Of a stretch of DNA of 64,000 nt, positions 52,516-63,768 are shown piece after piece. The stretch lies in assembly GCF_004011695.2 (NCBI RefSeq), contig NC_082412.1, positions 1,736,001 through 1,800,000 of the forward strand. The letters are read 5' to 3'. Source of the stretch: Ascochyta rabiei (taxonomy: Eukaryota > Ascomycota > Dothideomycetes > Pleosporales > Didymellaceae). Each line of letters starts with the position of its first letter. The stretch's first letter is position 1. The translations under genes and the position numbers were made by a program. The notes beneath the pieces are model-generated. The model had not been told where the DNA came from. It ran no database searches and saw nothing but the letters and a program-made list of their open reading frames with translations.

Positions 52516-55500
52516 TCTCGACAAAGCAATTAACAGCAAGCGCACAGCGCACATCAAGTATGATTACAATGACGACATGAGTTATGGGTACGGGCTGCAT
52601 CTACTGGCGGCTTTCAGGCCATGTGAAACGGAAAGGGGAAATAGGGGGCGGTAATTTCTTATGTATATTTTCTTTTGCCAAATCTCCCGGTCAGTCACAT
52701 CGATCTGAGCATCTATGGTCTTCCAGGCGGCATTTACTACTATTTTCTTGGATATTTGGTGTACATGGGGATAGGGATGGCAAGGCGCAAACAGAACGCA
52801 TGGCAACTATTACCACGATCACATAGTTATCAGGAACGGGACACGATACCAATGTACATTCAAAGCATAACCAAAGAACCTACCTAGAGAGCAAAACAGC
52901 CACACCTCGGCTTTACTCCTGAACCGTGCACGCCCCTCCCTCTCTCCATCGTTTTCCTCTCTGCCGCGCAAGGATACGTACGCCTCACTCCCACACACCG
53001 CCACGACAGCATACCCCTGTCCACACACACACACACAACAGCAAGCCACCCCCTTGGTCTCGAACCTCGCGCAGGCATCACCCACGCACACGATCCATCC
53101 TGGCACACAGGAACCGTTGGGTCGCAAGGCAGGCAGATGAAACCTCGTCGCTGCTGCACCCCACCTGTCGCTCGCCCGCCCGTCGCTTGCTGACGTCTGG
53201 CACCGCTGATCTCTGGCGGTGATGCACTGGTGGCCTGGTCTCGTGTAAGTAGGTAGGTAGAGCTTGTTCGGGGTTGTGGGGATCGGCGGTGGGTTGGGTT
53301 CGGTTGTTTAGCCTCACTTTTGCAGAGCGGATAGGGTCGGGGTTTATTTGTTTGTTTGTTGCTGTTGCTTGTTTTCTTTTTCTTGTGTTTGTTGTGCGGC
53401 GATCTTTTGTGGGGTTGTTTGTTTTTTTGTTTGTTTGTTTGTTTACTGGTTTGGTTTGTGGTGTCCGTGCTGCGTTGGTGGGATACAGAGAAGGTTTGGA
53501 GGTTGTCAATGAGGTGTGTTGAAGTAGGTGTGGTGGAAAACGGTATAGCTTGATCAGAGTCTTCTTGCTGTTGTCTTTTTGACACTGATGCGTGTGCGAT
53601 GGTAAGGGGATCTGTCTATCTGTGCATGCAGCATGCAGACCAGAACAGCCCATGGTTCTTAAGTTGTCGAGATTTGCGCGCATTCATCAGTGCTTCATCA
53701 GTGCTTCATCAGGTTAACAACAATACTAGGAGTCTTGACATGTCCGCCCAATGTGCTGTTTTTCCCCGGTTCTGCGTAATACCAAACTCAAAACCACTGT
53801 TGACAGAATTGTCACCATTCTCATGGCAGTCCTGTTCTCGTTCGCTGATAGCACCGCAGCACTTGGAATGCTTTCACGTACACTCTCTCTCCACGTCCTC
53901 AGAACTGGTCGCAAGTGTCTTCGTTGCCTCAGTCTTTGCACCTCAGTCTTTGCACCTCAGTCTTTGCACCTCAGTCTTTGCACCTCAGTCTTTGCACCTC
54001 AGTCTTTGCACCTCAGTCTTTATCACCTCAGTCCGAGTCATCCAGTCGAGACAGTAAACACATGGCTCTGACCACACTACGCAAAAGTGCCGAGTTTGCA
54101 CTGAACAAACGAATCGACATGTGGCACGCCAATCTTTGAGAGGGAGTTGAGCGGTGTTGTGTATCTGAAGATATTTCCAGTGACTGCACTCCCTCAATCG
54201 TCGGCGAGTATGATAGTCGTGACAAGCCAGAGCGTGATGTGTGCTCTAGGGACACCTGGCTGGCTGGTTAAGCTGCGTCATTATGTTCGCCGCAAGAGCT
54301 GGATCGTCGAGGGTACGGTCTCTCCAGCTATCACTGTGTAGAGATGGTGGTTATGAGAGGCAAGTTCATGTTGACTTGATAAGAAATGTGCCGTGTTCTT
54401 CATCTCATGAAAAGACCTACCACAGGTACAAGTTCAGTAACAAAACACATAGCCATCAGTCCAGTTTAGTAGGTTGGCATTGTATCGGATCCTCTTTCTG
54501 CCTGCCGAAAAAGAAGCTGCGTAGGGTAGGGCTCATAGTACGTTCACACCAGGAACGTGTAAGTGTTGACATTGCAGAGGACAAAAGCCTGCAGCATGCA
54601 GCCCTTTTGTAGTGGAAGTTACTATTTTGCATACTTTAACGCGCCTATGGGGATATCGCAGTACCTGTAGCTGTTCTCCCCTAAAAGAAGCTCGACACAC
54701 TGGGTGGGTCACTGGGTGTAGCGCCTTAGGTCTCTTGGGATTCGAGATAGGATTTACACTCCCGGGTATTTGGGGGAAGTTTAGTCCACGACAACAAGAA
54801 GTCAATACAAATTGCACTCGTGACCTAATCTGCGAACCTTTAATGTGTAGAGTCTCCTCTTACAACGTGGAAAAAGTCGGATACACTTCCAGAGTGTTGG
54901 GAAACGGACGTTGCGAACCTGTAAGACTGCAGGTACTCACAAAACTACAAGTAATTCACCTGGATTGAAAGGTTACATTGGAAATATTGAACAAACCTAG
55001 GCACTGATCAACACCGAGAGTTGGCAGCGTTGTGTTGTTTGTTTTTTGCAACACGAGAGCACCTCGAAGCCAAGTTGAGCATAAAGTTGAGGCAGAGGAT
55101 CGCAAGTCTTTGCGGCATCATTCGCATGACACATCCGGACCAAGGTGCATCTTGCAAATCACGGCCGATTGCGAAAAGCAAGGCAGGATGAAATGAGTGG
55201 TGAGGCGTGCAGCCTAGCGGTGTCTTGTACGAGGTCTCCTACATGCTAATCCTTGCAACATCACCTCTCCACTGTGCGTTTGGGCATGGAATCGAGTCTC
55301 ACATGTTTTGTGTACTCTGCATGGAGGTGGGGAGCATGGCCGGCTTTTGGCAGTACAGTTGAAGATCTTGGTGGTCTTTGATACGCGAGTGCGAATGGCT
55401 TCCCCACGTTTGCAGGAATAATGCCGAAGGAAACAGGACGTTTCGATGGCGGTGGGGTGGACGCACGGCTCTCGCGATTAAACGGGCGTCCAATCGGCGT

Positions 55501-56441
55501 CATCTGGTTTCCGCCCGCTGTGTTTCCTGTCCATGTCACAGAGATTGGACGGCTGTAACTTCAATCCAGAGGCTGTTCAAGCAGTGATGGAGACGGATGT
55601 TGCCCTCATAACGAACTTGACATGGCTGTTCGTGGACGTCGGAGGTGTCGAGGTGGCGGCTATAAGCCGACTTCCGGCTGAGGGGACTCTAGCATTGCGT
55701 CACGCCAAGAACGACGCTGCTGGCCAAGGGCTTAGCAACGATAATCCTGCACTAGAGATTAAGAGCCGGAGGAACGCTGTCTGTTATCTGCGCTCTTCGA
55801 CTTTTGTTGACAACGGCGACAGTATCGCAAAGGTGTCACAGAGTGAACAGTAGTGCCATTGAGCCCCGGAACGCGACGTGGTTCAGTTGAGAATCTCACT
55901 GGTCGGCTACTGCAAGCGAACCCAGACATCTGCGCATCTTGCGTGTCTTGGTCGTCTCTAAGCTTCGACGGACTCTGTGCCCAGCAGGACTTTGCGGGTT
56001 AGTAAGCCTTTCCCACCCTTCACTCCATAGGCTTGGTCTTTCTTGACCTCGCCCTCCTCCAGCATCACTGACCTGTTACTCGCAGACACAGTCGCGCCTC
56101 CCCCACAACCCCGCCCATCCCTGCCTACGATATTCCCAGACGTCACTGCCACTCGGGCAACATTTGGAGCGGCGACTGGGCGCATCCACACATACATGTA
56201 TTCGACCCACGCCTCGCTTTTCTCTACTACCGGCCGACTACGACAGCACGGTCCCGGCCCTTCGAAAACCGCGCCTTGACCGCGCTCACCTTCACGTTCA
56301 CGACCACGACACCGACACTGTCTCTTGTTCAACTCCCAAATCCCAAGCTTTCGCACAAGCTCGAGGAGCTTCTGGGCAGTACCCACAACAAATCCACCAC
56401 AAGCCGGCTAAGCGGCCCCGCGAAGGATCCGAACCAACACC
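52516..56441. other. 3.9 kb gene-poor intergenic region
   Basis: It contains CA runs near 53022-53036, GTTT runs near 53343-53360 and 53415-53444, and the 14-bp satellite. In 54300-56000 the frames are short and disrupted with no family character. The right end is the Nha1 promoter. No RNA gene or transposon end was identified. Confidence 0.5.
53927..54024. repeat. 14-bp minisatellite CCTCAGTCTTTGCA
   Basis: Seven head-to-tail copies; the first six are identical and the last ends in TATC instead of TGCA. No spacers. Confidence 0.95.
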
Positions 56442-59400
56442 ATGGCGTGGGATCACCTCTCCGTCACCAAACCGCACTTGGTGTACATCATCCTGGGCGG
56501 CTTTACCACCCTGTTCATGCTGTGCTCTTCGGTGATCAAGGAGCGCTTGTACATTGGTGAAGCCACTGTTGCCACGCTCTGTGGTATCATATTTGGCCCC
56601 CATGCTGCAGACCTCATCGACCCAGCGACCTGGGGCAACGTCGACTTGATCACCCTAGAGTTCTCGCGCATTGTGTTGGTCGTGCAATGTTTCGCTGTCG
56701 GTGTAGAGTTGCCCCGGGCATACATGGAGAAGCACTGGAGATCTGTTGTTCTGCTCCTCATCCCTGTCATGACTTTTGGATGGCTGATCACGAGTCTCTT
56801 CATTTGGGGTCTGTTCAATTCACACGTGAACTGGCTTGACAGTCTCTGCATCGCCGCCTGCGTTACAGCCACTGATCCCGTTTTGGCTTCGTCTGTTGTC
56901 GGAAAAGGCAAGTTCGCAAAGCGTGTCCCGAAGCATTTGCGAGATCTGCTTTCCGCCGAATCTGGTTGCAACGACGGCATGGCGTTTCCATTTGTATATC
57001 TGGCAATCTACCTAATTCGATACCGCCCGGATGCCAACAAGGTCGCCCTTCACTGGTTCTGTTACACCATCCTCTACGAGTGTGTGTTTGGCGCTGTTTA
57101 TGGAGTTATCATCGGCTACGTTGCCCGCCGCCTGATTCGACTTGCCCATGAGAGAGACTTGATCGACCGAGAGAGTTTCCTCGTATTCTACTTTGTTCTA
57201 GCTTTGTGGTGCGCTGGTTCGGGCTCGCTGCTTGGTTTAGACGACCTGCTTGTGGGCTTCGCTTGTGGAGTCGGCTTTTCCAACGACGGATGGTTCCTTG
57301 AGAAGACCGAAGAATCCCACGTGTCAAACGTCATCGATTTGCTTATCAATTTGGCCTTCTTCGTTTACTTCGGCTCTATCATTCCTTGGTCCCAATTTAA
57401 CCAGCCAGAACTCCTTGGTACCACCCCCTGGCGTCTAGTCGTTTTGGGTTTGTTGGTGCTCTTCTTCCGCCGGATTCCCATCATGCTCATGTTGAAACCT
57501 TTTATCCCAGATATCAAAACGTGGCGAGAGGCTTCTTTCGCCGGTCACTTCGGACCCATTGGTGTTGGTGGTCTCTTCGTAGCTATCCTCGCCAGAGCAG
57601 AGCTGGAGACCGAGTCTACAACCCCTCTGGCTCAGCTTCCCGACCCGGACACAGAATACTCCAACATTATCGAACTTATTTGGCCGATAACCTGTTTCTT
57701 GGTTATTGTTAGTATCATAGTTCATGGAAGTTCCATCGCCGTCTTTACTCTGGGCAAGCGTATCAACACGCTCACGATTTCAATGTCTTACACGCAAGCT
57801 AATGAGGACGGGCCTAGCTGGATGGATCGCCTTCCACGCATTCAGTCTCGATCAAAGTCTCAGATGTCTGGCCGCCGTTTCTCGGAGTCATCAATGGACG
57901 AGAAGAACGAATCAGGAGAAACAGGACCAGGTCTTCTCCCTCCCCCTGGTTACGGAGGCAATTTCCTACGTCGCCAGAAGGAAGAGGAAGACGCAAGCCA
58001 ATCTGGCTCTGTTCGCCCAACAGCTCGACAGCGGAGATCGAAGTGGGATGCCGGTCGTGGGCCAGGTGGCCCCATTTCGCAATCTGCGATCCATCCGAAC
58101 AGACGTGACGAGGAGAAAGCTGAAGCTGTCTCACCAGAGGATGATACAGATACGTTTGACGACAAGTTGGCCGTCTCGAGCGATAGCTCATCGAACGGCA
58201 AGAGCAAGATGAAGGATATCCAAGCAGAGGAGGAGATCTACCAAGAAGGTGGACACACAGTTATCGAAGATAAAGAAGGTAACGTCCTTGGCGTTAGAGA
58301 CAGCCATGGTGAGCATGGAGTCCAAAGACGAGAGTCAGACATTATGGCGGCACGGAAATTGATGGCAGAGGACCGCGTGGAGCACGGCGTTTCGCAGAAG
58401 GCGCATGAAGGCAAGGCAGAACAGGCGCCAGGAAAGGCGATGGATGCAGCTGAGCACCCTCAAAAGACATGGCGCAAACGGATGCAGAGCTTCACCGGTC
58501 ATCATCACACCGAGAACGGAGAAGTAATTGAGAAACCGAAAGCACAGAGACCTGAGCGTCAACGAGGCCCCGCACTCGCCTACCAGTTCGGTAACACCAT
58601 CATTGTCGAAGACGAGGACGGCGAAGTTCTTAAAAAGTACGACATCCCGTCCAAGCCAAAGGAAGGAAAAGAACAGCGGCCTGGAGCAGCGCGCGGAACC
58701 TCGATGATCGAGACATCTGGCCGTGCTATGCAGAGCTTGAAGCGCATGGGCACGCATATGGGCATACCAGCGCACCACGAGGCAGGGCCTGCTGAGGGTC
58801 AAGGTGCTGAGGCGAAGGCTGGCACTGCTGAAGGAAAGAAAAAGAAGAAGAAGCAGCCTGAGGAAGACGATCCAAACCTTCGTTTTACGCTTGAGGCTGG
58901 TGGACGTAGGATGAGCAAGTCAGAGTTCATCCAGCAGATGACCCAGTTGGATCCCAAGGCTCGTGCTAAGATGCTGCAGAACAGCAATGTACCGGAGTCC
59001 GTCAAGCGTGAGGCACACCAGGACGCAAAAGATCACCACCGCCGAACGCAAGCGGCATCTGAGGCGAACATACCTCCAATCATTGGCGAAGAGGGTGAAG
59101 CTGAGCTGCACAAGATCGAGTCCCCGATAGCCCAGAAAGAAGGCCACCCTCGTGGACCTGAAGGTTTGACGCTGATCGACAGCAACGAAGAGCAAGTTCC
59201 CTTCCACTCTGTACCACAGACTTTGGCGGATCGCTCCTCCGACCAGAAGAATGAAACCGCAGCACAACGCCGACGTCGTCTAGCGACGGAAGAGTCTCAA
59301 GCGACTCCTGAGGTAGTAGATGACGGAGGAAAAGATGATGAAGAGACCCCTGCGGAACGCCGTCGTCGCCTCGCTGCGCTCACAGGGTCTACGTCTCCTC

Positions 59401-59774
59401 CAGCAAGCCAAGCTCGTCGTCCGATGTCACCGGAACAGCAGCCATCAGCTTCCAGCGACGGTTTCGAAGGCGAGACGGCAGCTGAACGCAAACGCCGCCT
59501 CGGCGCTCTGGGAGTAGGTGGAGAAGAGACTCCCGAGTCCGACTCGGAAGGCGAGCCTGAAATCGGTGATCCTATGGAGACTGGTCGCGGCACGCATTCA
59601 CAAACAGCCAAACAAAATCTTACACCTTCTCGCGTCCCGGGCATTCGGTTTGCGGACCAGCCCCGCATCCCTACGAAGGATGAGCGCGCCGCTGAAGAGG
59701 CAAGAGAGAAAGACGAGACAGAAACTACGAAGAGGAGCAAACTTGGCGGCTTCCCCTGGAGCAGTCGCAAGTAG
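56442..59774 (+). CDS. Plasma-membrane Na+/H+ antiporter Nha1-like, 1110 aa
   Basis: A single exon. Residues 10-430 form about twelve membrane segments with the CPA1 motifs: GPHAADLIDP, the ion-binding TDPVLASSVVGKGKFAKRVP, and LLSAESGCNDGMAFPF. The remaining 680 residues are a hydrophilic tail, as in yeast Nha1, where the tail regulates transport and cell-cycle or osmotic responses. The tail contains a Lys/Glu-rich region and three related blocks (AAQRRRRLA, PAERRRRLA, AAERKRRLG) near the end. It should export Na+ and K+ in exchange for protons. Confidence 0.93.
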   Translation: MAWDHLSVTKPHLVYIILGGFTTLFMLCSSVIKERLYIGEATVATLCGIIFGPHAADLIDPATWGNVDLITLEFSRIVLVVQCFAVGVELPRAYMEKHWRSVVLLLIPVMTFGWLITSLFIWGLFNSHVNWLDSLCIAACVTATDPVLASSVVGKGKFAKRVPKHLRDLLSAESGCNDGMAFPFVYLAIYLIRYRPDANKVALHWFCYTILYECVFGAVYGVIIGYVARRLIRLAHERDLIDRESFLVFYFVLALWCAGSGSLLGLDDLLVGFACGVGFSNDGWFLEKTEESHVSNVIDLLINLAFFVYFGSIIPWSQFNQPELLGTTPWRLVVLGLLVLFFRRIPIMLMLKPFIPDIKTWREASFAGHFGPIGVGGLFVAILARAELETESTTPLAQLPDPDTEYSNIIELIWPITCFLVIVSIIVHGSSIAVFTLGKRINTLTISMSYTQANEDGPSWMDRLPRIQSRSKSQMSGRRFSESSMDEKNESGETGPGLLPPPGYGGNFLRRQKEEEDASQSGSVRPTARQRRSKWDAGRGPGGPISQSAIHPNRRDEEKAEAVSPEDDTDTFDDKLAVSSDSSSNGKSKMKDIQAEEEIYQEGGHTVIEDKEGNVLGVRDSHGEHGVQRRESDIMAARKLMAEDRVEHGVSQKAHEGKAEQAPGKAMDAAEHPQKTWRKRMQSFTGHHHTENGEVIEKPKAQRPERQRGPALAYQFGNTIIVEDEDGEVLKKYDIPSKPKEGKEQRPGAARGTSMIETSGRAMQSLKRMGTHMGIPAHHEAGPAEGQGAEAKAGTAEGKKKKKKQPEEDDPNLRFTLEAGGRRMSKSEFIQQMTQLDPKARAKMLQNSNVPESVKREAHQDAKDHHRRTQAASEANIPPIIGEEGEAELHKIESPIAQKEGHPRGPEGLTLIDSNEEQVPFHSVPQTLADRSSDQKNETAAQRRRRLATEESQATPEVVDDGGKDDEETPAERRRRLAALTGSTSPPASQARRPMSPEQQPSASSDGFEGETAAERKRRLGALGVGGEETPESDSEGEPEIGDPMETGRGTHSQTAKQNLTPSRVPGIRFADQPRIPTKDERAAEEAREKDETETTKRSKLGGFPWSSRK

Positions 59775-60450
59775 ATTGGTGGAGCAATGGCGGAGTATCT
59801 GAAACGTCGGAGATTTACATTCAGCATCTAATCAAGGTTGTGCCAGTTACAAGTATAGCATCAGGGCGTTGGTGGGTATGCTTTGAGCTTTGTAGACTGG
59901 TGTTGTTTGCATTTCAGCGTGCATCGTAGTCGACGCCATCTCATTTCATGAAGACGTATACGTTGAATCCGAGGCATGTAGAGGCTTTTATCGTATCGAA
60001 ATAAACGTAATAAATTTTCGCATACTCATGATGTGCAACCGCTTCGCGCACATGCTCGTAGTGTTCTTAGCAGCCGATACGTTCGGTGACATCACGCGCT
60101 CAGCCAGCCCGCTCGGCCCGCCTTTTCTCGTATTGCAACTCTCAACTTTCTCGGTTGTCCGCCTCGAATCGGCAGTTGCTTTCTTACAGCATCTTGGCGC
60201 CAAGCTTCACTGTGAAAACCTTTATCAATCTGATAAGATGATCTGATAACAATGAGACAATGCAGCGGCATCACCAATCGAAGTGCTCGCTGCGGAGCAT
60301 GAGGTGTGGGTGCCCCAAGTGTATGGGGGTCTTCTATTTTGGGTCGGTCCGTGTCGGTCGCGCGATTTATATGTCTTGGACCAGCCGATGACGGAAGGAG
60401 GGGCACTTGAAGGAGTGTCACTTGACAGCTGTTCATGTGGAGAGTTATGA
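59775..60450. other. Intergenic, nothing recognised
   Basis: Nha1 3' flank and unknown sequence before a methyltransferase fragment. I could not extend that fragment leftward through this stretch. Confidence 0.4.
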
Positions 60451-60726
60451 AGTTACCTTCCTGCTCTCAATCCTGGCGCGAGGGTTGTATTCATTGACTA
60501 TGTTGGCAAGAACGATCCGAGTGAGGATGCTGCACTGCCGCATAGCATGCGTACCTTTGGAACAGCGACTGACATGCGTATGATGGCGTTGTTCAGTGCG
60601 AAGGAGAAACCGGTTAGTGCGTGGAAAGAGATCTTCAGGCAGGCTGATGAGCGGTACGAGGTATCCAATGTGAAGGCGGATCCACTTACATTTATGTGTG
60701 TGATGGAGGCTGAATGGAAGGTTTAG
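60451..60726 (+). pseudogene. Orphan C-terminus of an O-methyltransferase
   Basis: An open frame after a TGA at 60448-60450 reads LPALNPGARVVFIDYVGKND, then DMRMMALFSAKEKPVSAWKE and DERYEVSNV, ending at TAG 60724-60726. This order (PALxPGxRVVVxD, then an MLAxFxAKERT-like block, then the ADxRFxV end) is that of class II O-methyltransferases (Methyltransf_2). The SAM-binding Gly motif and the whole N-terminal two thirds are absent, and I saw no matching upstream exon. It is most likely a truncated relic of a secondary-metabolism-type gene, though an exon at the end of a badly decayed gene is possible. Confidence 0.65.
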
Positions 60727-61558
60727 GGATTTGGTACGAGCAGAGAGTCAGCAGTAGTGAGGAACTTACTAGTCAAACGTTTACCTTACCGCTTTACGAA
60801 ACTCATACCGCATATTGGTGAAAACTGAGGTTTCTAGTTATGCGCTTCCACTTCCCGACCTTCTGCAACAGGAAGTTAAGCTGCCCAGGTATTCCCCACC
60901 AACTCCAAACAAGACCTCTTCACCGCAAGATCCAACAAGGAATCCGGGCCCCTCATAGCTTACCAACTCAACAGGTGCTCGCGGGTGCTCCCACAGCGCC
61001 AACACCGCACTCCAACAATGCCCCTATCCCCATTCATCCAGCTCGCCAATCGCAGCCTCATTGCGATATCACCACATCGACAGCAAACCGCTCTCCCTAG
61101 CTAACCATGCTATCCAAATATTGAAGCGGATGGCGTGACATGCAGCTGCAGCGGGCAGCACTCGCCCCCGGGTTAGGTCAGCGCACCCAAAACTTCTTAA
61201 AACGGGCATAGACACCAGTGCTGACCTCGCTATTGGATTGCTGAGATAGACTGCTGAAATTACGCCTGCAAGGCTTTCAAGGCAAAGCGTCTAGCGTTAA
61301 AAGAAATAGTGGCGTGCATGTGTAAAGTGCAATGGATTATGTTCTTTGTTTCGCACACAAGCTGTAGTAGCTAATGTGTATTTTCTAGCATATATCAGAA
61401 TCCGCGGGGTATGGAAGATGGTAGACAAGGAGTTATAAGATCTACCGGTAGGACGCGATATATGCCAAGTCGCGACGTTTGATTACAGAGAGAACGTTGA
61501 CATGAAGCCTGCAAGGCCAACTCGACCTGTATTGCTGTCTACGTGACTCCGCTACCAG
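60727..61558. other. Intergenic, nothing recognised
   Basis: 832 bp including the 3' flank of the HET gene. Only a short Pro/His-rich frame is present; it is not called. Confidence 0.4.
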
Positions 61559-63768
61559 CTATGCAAAAGCAAACTCTTGCAACTCCATGTCGTCTTTCCA
61601 GAGATTCCCTTCCATAATGCTATCGCTATGTATAAACGCTGGAGCCACGACTCGCCACGCCTCCCCCTGCGACCGGATAATCATTGGCAGTCTGCACCCC
61701 GAAAGCAAAACAACCGTATCATCGGATTGAATATGTTGTGAAGCAAAGCCAAGCCGAGTATGGCTTGTTCGGAACAGGACTTTACGATCCAACGCCCTGC
61801 TTAGTTCGTTGTGCACGGATTGTTTCCCCTTCGCGAGGCTTGTCGCGACGATGTCTTCTTTGATGAGACTGAGGAGTCTGCGGATGATGCCTCTTAGAGC
61901 TGGGTATCGGCGAGAGGCTGTTTCCCAGTGTTTGGTGCATACTGCGCCGAGAAGGGCTATGTAGTCCTCCTGACGCACATCTGTGGAGAGATGGTTCCGT
62001 AGCTGTTGATTGAAAATATGTGTGTTTTTAAGGGTGAGAGAGTCGGTGAATGCAGTATATGTTGTCACAACGGTATCGATAACTGTTCCTTGGGTATGAA
62101 GGACTTTTCCATCGGCCGAAAAGTGGAAGCTTGCCTGGCTATCTCGGCTTGCGGAGTGGTCGTCCCAGGATGCTATTTGCGAGATGCTGTTACTGTCTGA
62201 GAAGTCTGGCGTCCACGACGAAAGATTGGGGTAGTTTGATGTTCCTGTCAATCCCATTACAATACGTAGACTCTGATCGTGGTTTATGGCAGCAGCGGCC
62301 GCTTCTCTGTACACATCTTCAACCAGCTTCGAATAGTTAGGAGGAGGCAGAGCAAAGCCCATCAGGCTGAGCATACCTTGCAAGGCAAAGATTTTGTCCC
62401 GGGGCTCGCTGGACTGCATTTCTTGGGCATCTAGAAGTAGATTGGAAACCTGTTTCTTGCGCATGTGTGTATGTGCTTCAGACAGATCTGGGGATCGAAA
62501 GAAGGCCCATGCCTGCTGATGGAGCCTCAGCTTCTGCTTGCAGGTGTTCTCAACGTTCCTGATCCCTTCGCGGACCCAATCCATTCGTGTTTCGTCCGGA
62601 AGAAACGGATCCAGTAGATCCCTGATATCATGACCTGGGTACGGTCCAAATAGTACATGACAGTTTACCGATAATGCAATCTCTTGTATCGGCCAAATGC
62701 GGCTGAAGTAGGGCCTTTCGAAGAACTCGAGTACATTTGCATAGTCCGACACATAGACTAAGTACTGGTCAGTGTTTTAGAGTCATAAAAGAAGTGGTTA
62801 CGCTACTCACTTTCGCTGAAAATGTTCGTTTCTTTCCTGCGGTAATACGCAAGAGTTTCGCCGATCTTCTCATCAAAGGGACCTGGCCATACCATAACTC
62901 GATACGCTTTGTTGTAAATAGTTGGCATCAGGTCGACTTGGTGTGATCGCTCGGACAGAGAGGTTTGGTCAATGCAAATTGCGTCGATCCAAAACAAACG
63001 CGGTTCTGCGTTGCAGCAGCCCTCGTGACTTCCAAGTACTTCATTTCCACAGTGAGGCCTCAATGCTTCCAATGCCTCGTGGCAGCTTTTGGTAATCAGC
63101 ATGAACTGAGATCCACATTGAATCTTGCATTCGAGTTTCGGAGAGCCCCAGGCGTAGGAGAGAGCTTCATATGGTGGAGCGTCGTTTAAGGACTTCTCTT
63201 CGATATCACATCGTATGATGGAACAGCAGTTTAAAGATCTCTTCGTGGTGCAATCGAAATCCTTGCATAGCATAGTGTCGACCAGATTGGTTTTCTGTAA
63301 CGCGGCTGTCCAGTGATCCTCACAATTTGTGCATAATGCCCACTTGTTTCCTGAGTCGTGGTTGATTTGCAGCATGTCCGCTAATGATACTCGTTTATGT
63401 TGGCCCCCGTTTCGAACAAGTAAGAATTCGTCTCTCCAATCGGACGCTGCCTGCACTACGATGTTGTGAAAGTCATGACCTGGGCAAGGCGAGCCAAGGC
63501 ACAGAGGCAGCGACCGGGAATGATTGCCGTAACGCAGCCTTTTGTTGAAACAATCTTCGCAAATATCGTTTTCATCGTCCACGTGTAGCAAGTTTTCTTT
63601 CTCTTGGAAGTGTGGGGCTGCGCAGCAACACGAAGGATACAACCTGAGCAAGCGGATCGATTCTGAGCCTAGCTTGATCGATATCGGTGTATGTTTGTAC
63701 TGCTGTTCGGTGGGTTTCAGGCCTTGAGCTTCGTTGTCGTCCCTAGCAGATGATTGCGGCTGCGACAT
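61559..63768 (-). CDS. HET-domain (heterokaryon incompatibility-type) protein, 718 aa
   Basis: Two exons, 63768-62811 and 62757-61559, split an Ile codon across a 53-bp intron (GTGAGT...CTTAG). The HET core is complete: YEALSYAWGS, then LFWIDAICIDQTSLSER and a MPTIYNKAYRVMVWPG block. The C-terminal half has the FFERPYFSRIWPIQEIAL, MLSLMGFALPPPNYSKLVEDVY and CRLPMIIRSQGEAWRVV landmarks. Before the core lies an unusual 200-residue Cys-rich region (CCCAAPHFQ, DICEDCFN, CLGSPCPGH, CTNCEDHW). HET proteins trigger self/non-self rejection and cell death after fusion of unlike hyphae, usually through a partner protein. It is intact, unlike the two relics at 12.8 and 17.1 kb. Confidence 0.92.

Noticed and set aside
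52884..53585. A 233-residue minus-strand frame
   Set aside because: Built from CA and GTTT simple repeats, rich in Lys/Asn/Thr, with no family character.
54300..55860. Possible small gene or transposon remnant
   Set aside because: Short frames only, no terminal repeats and no domain could be recognised by eye; left as unassigned sequence.
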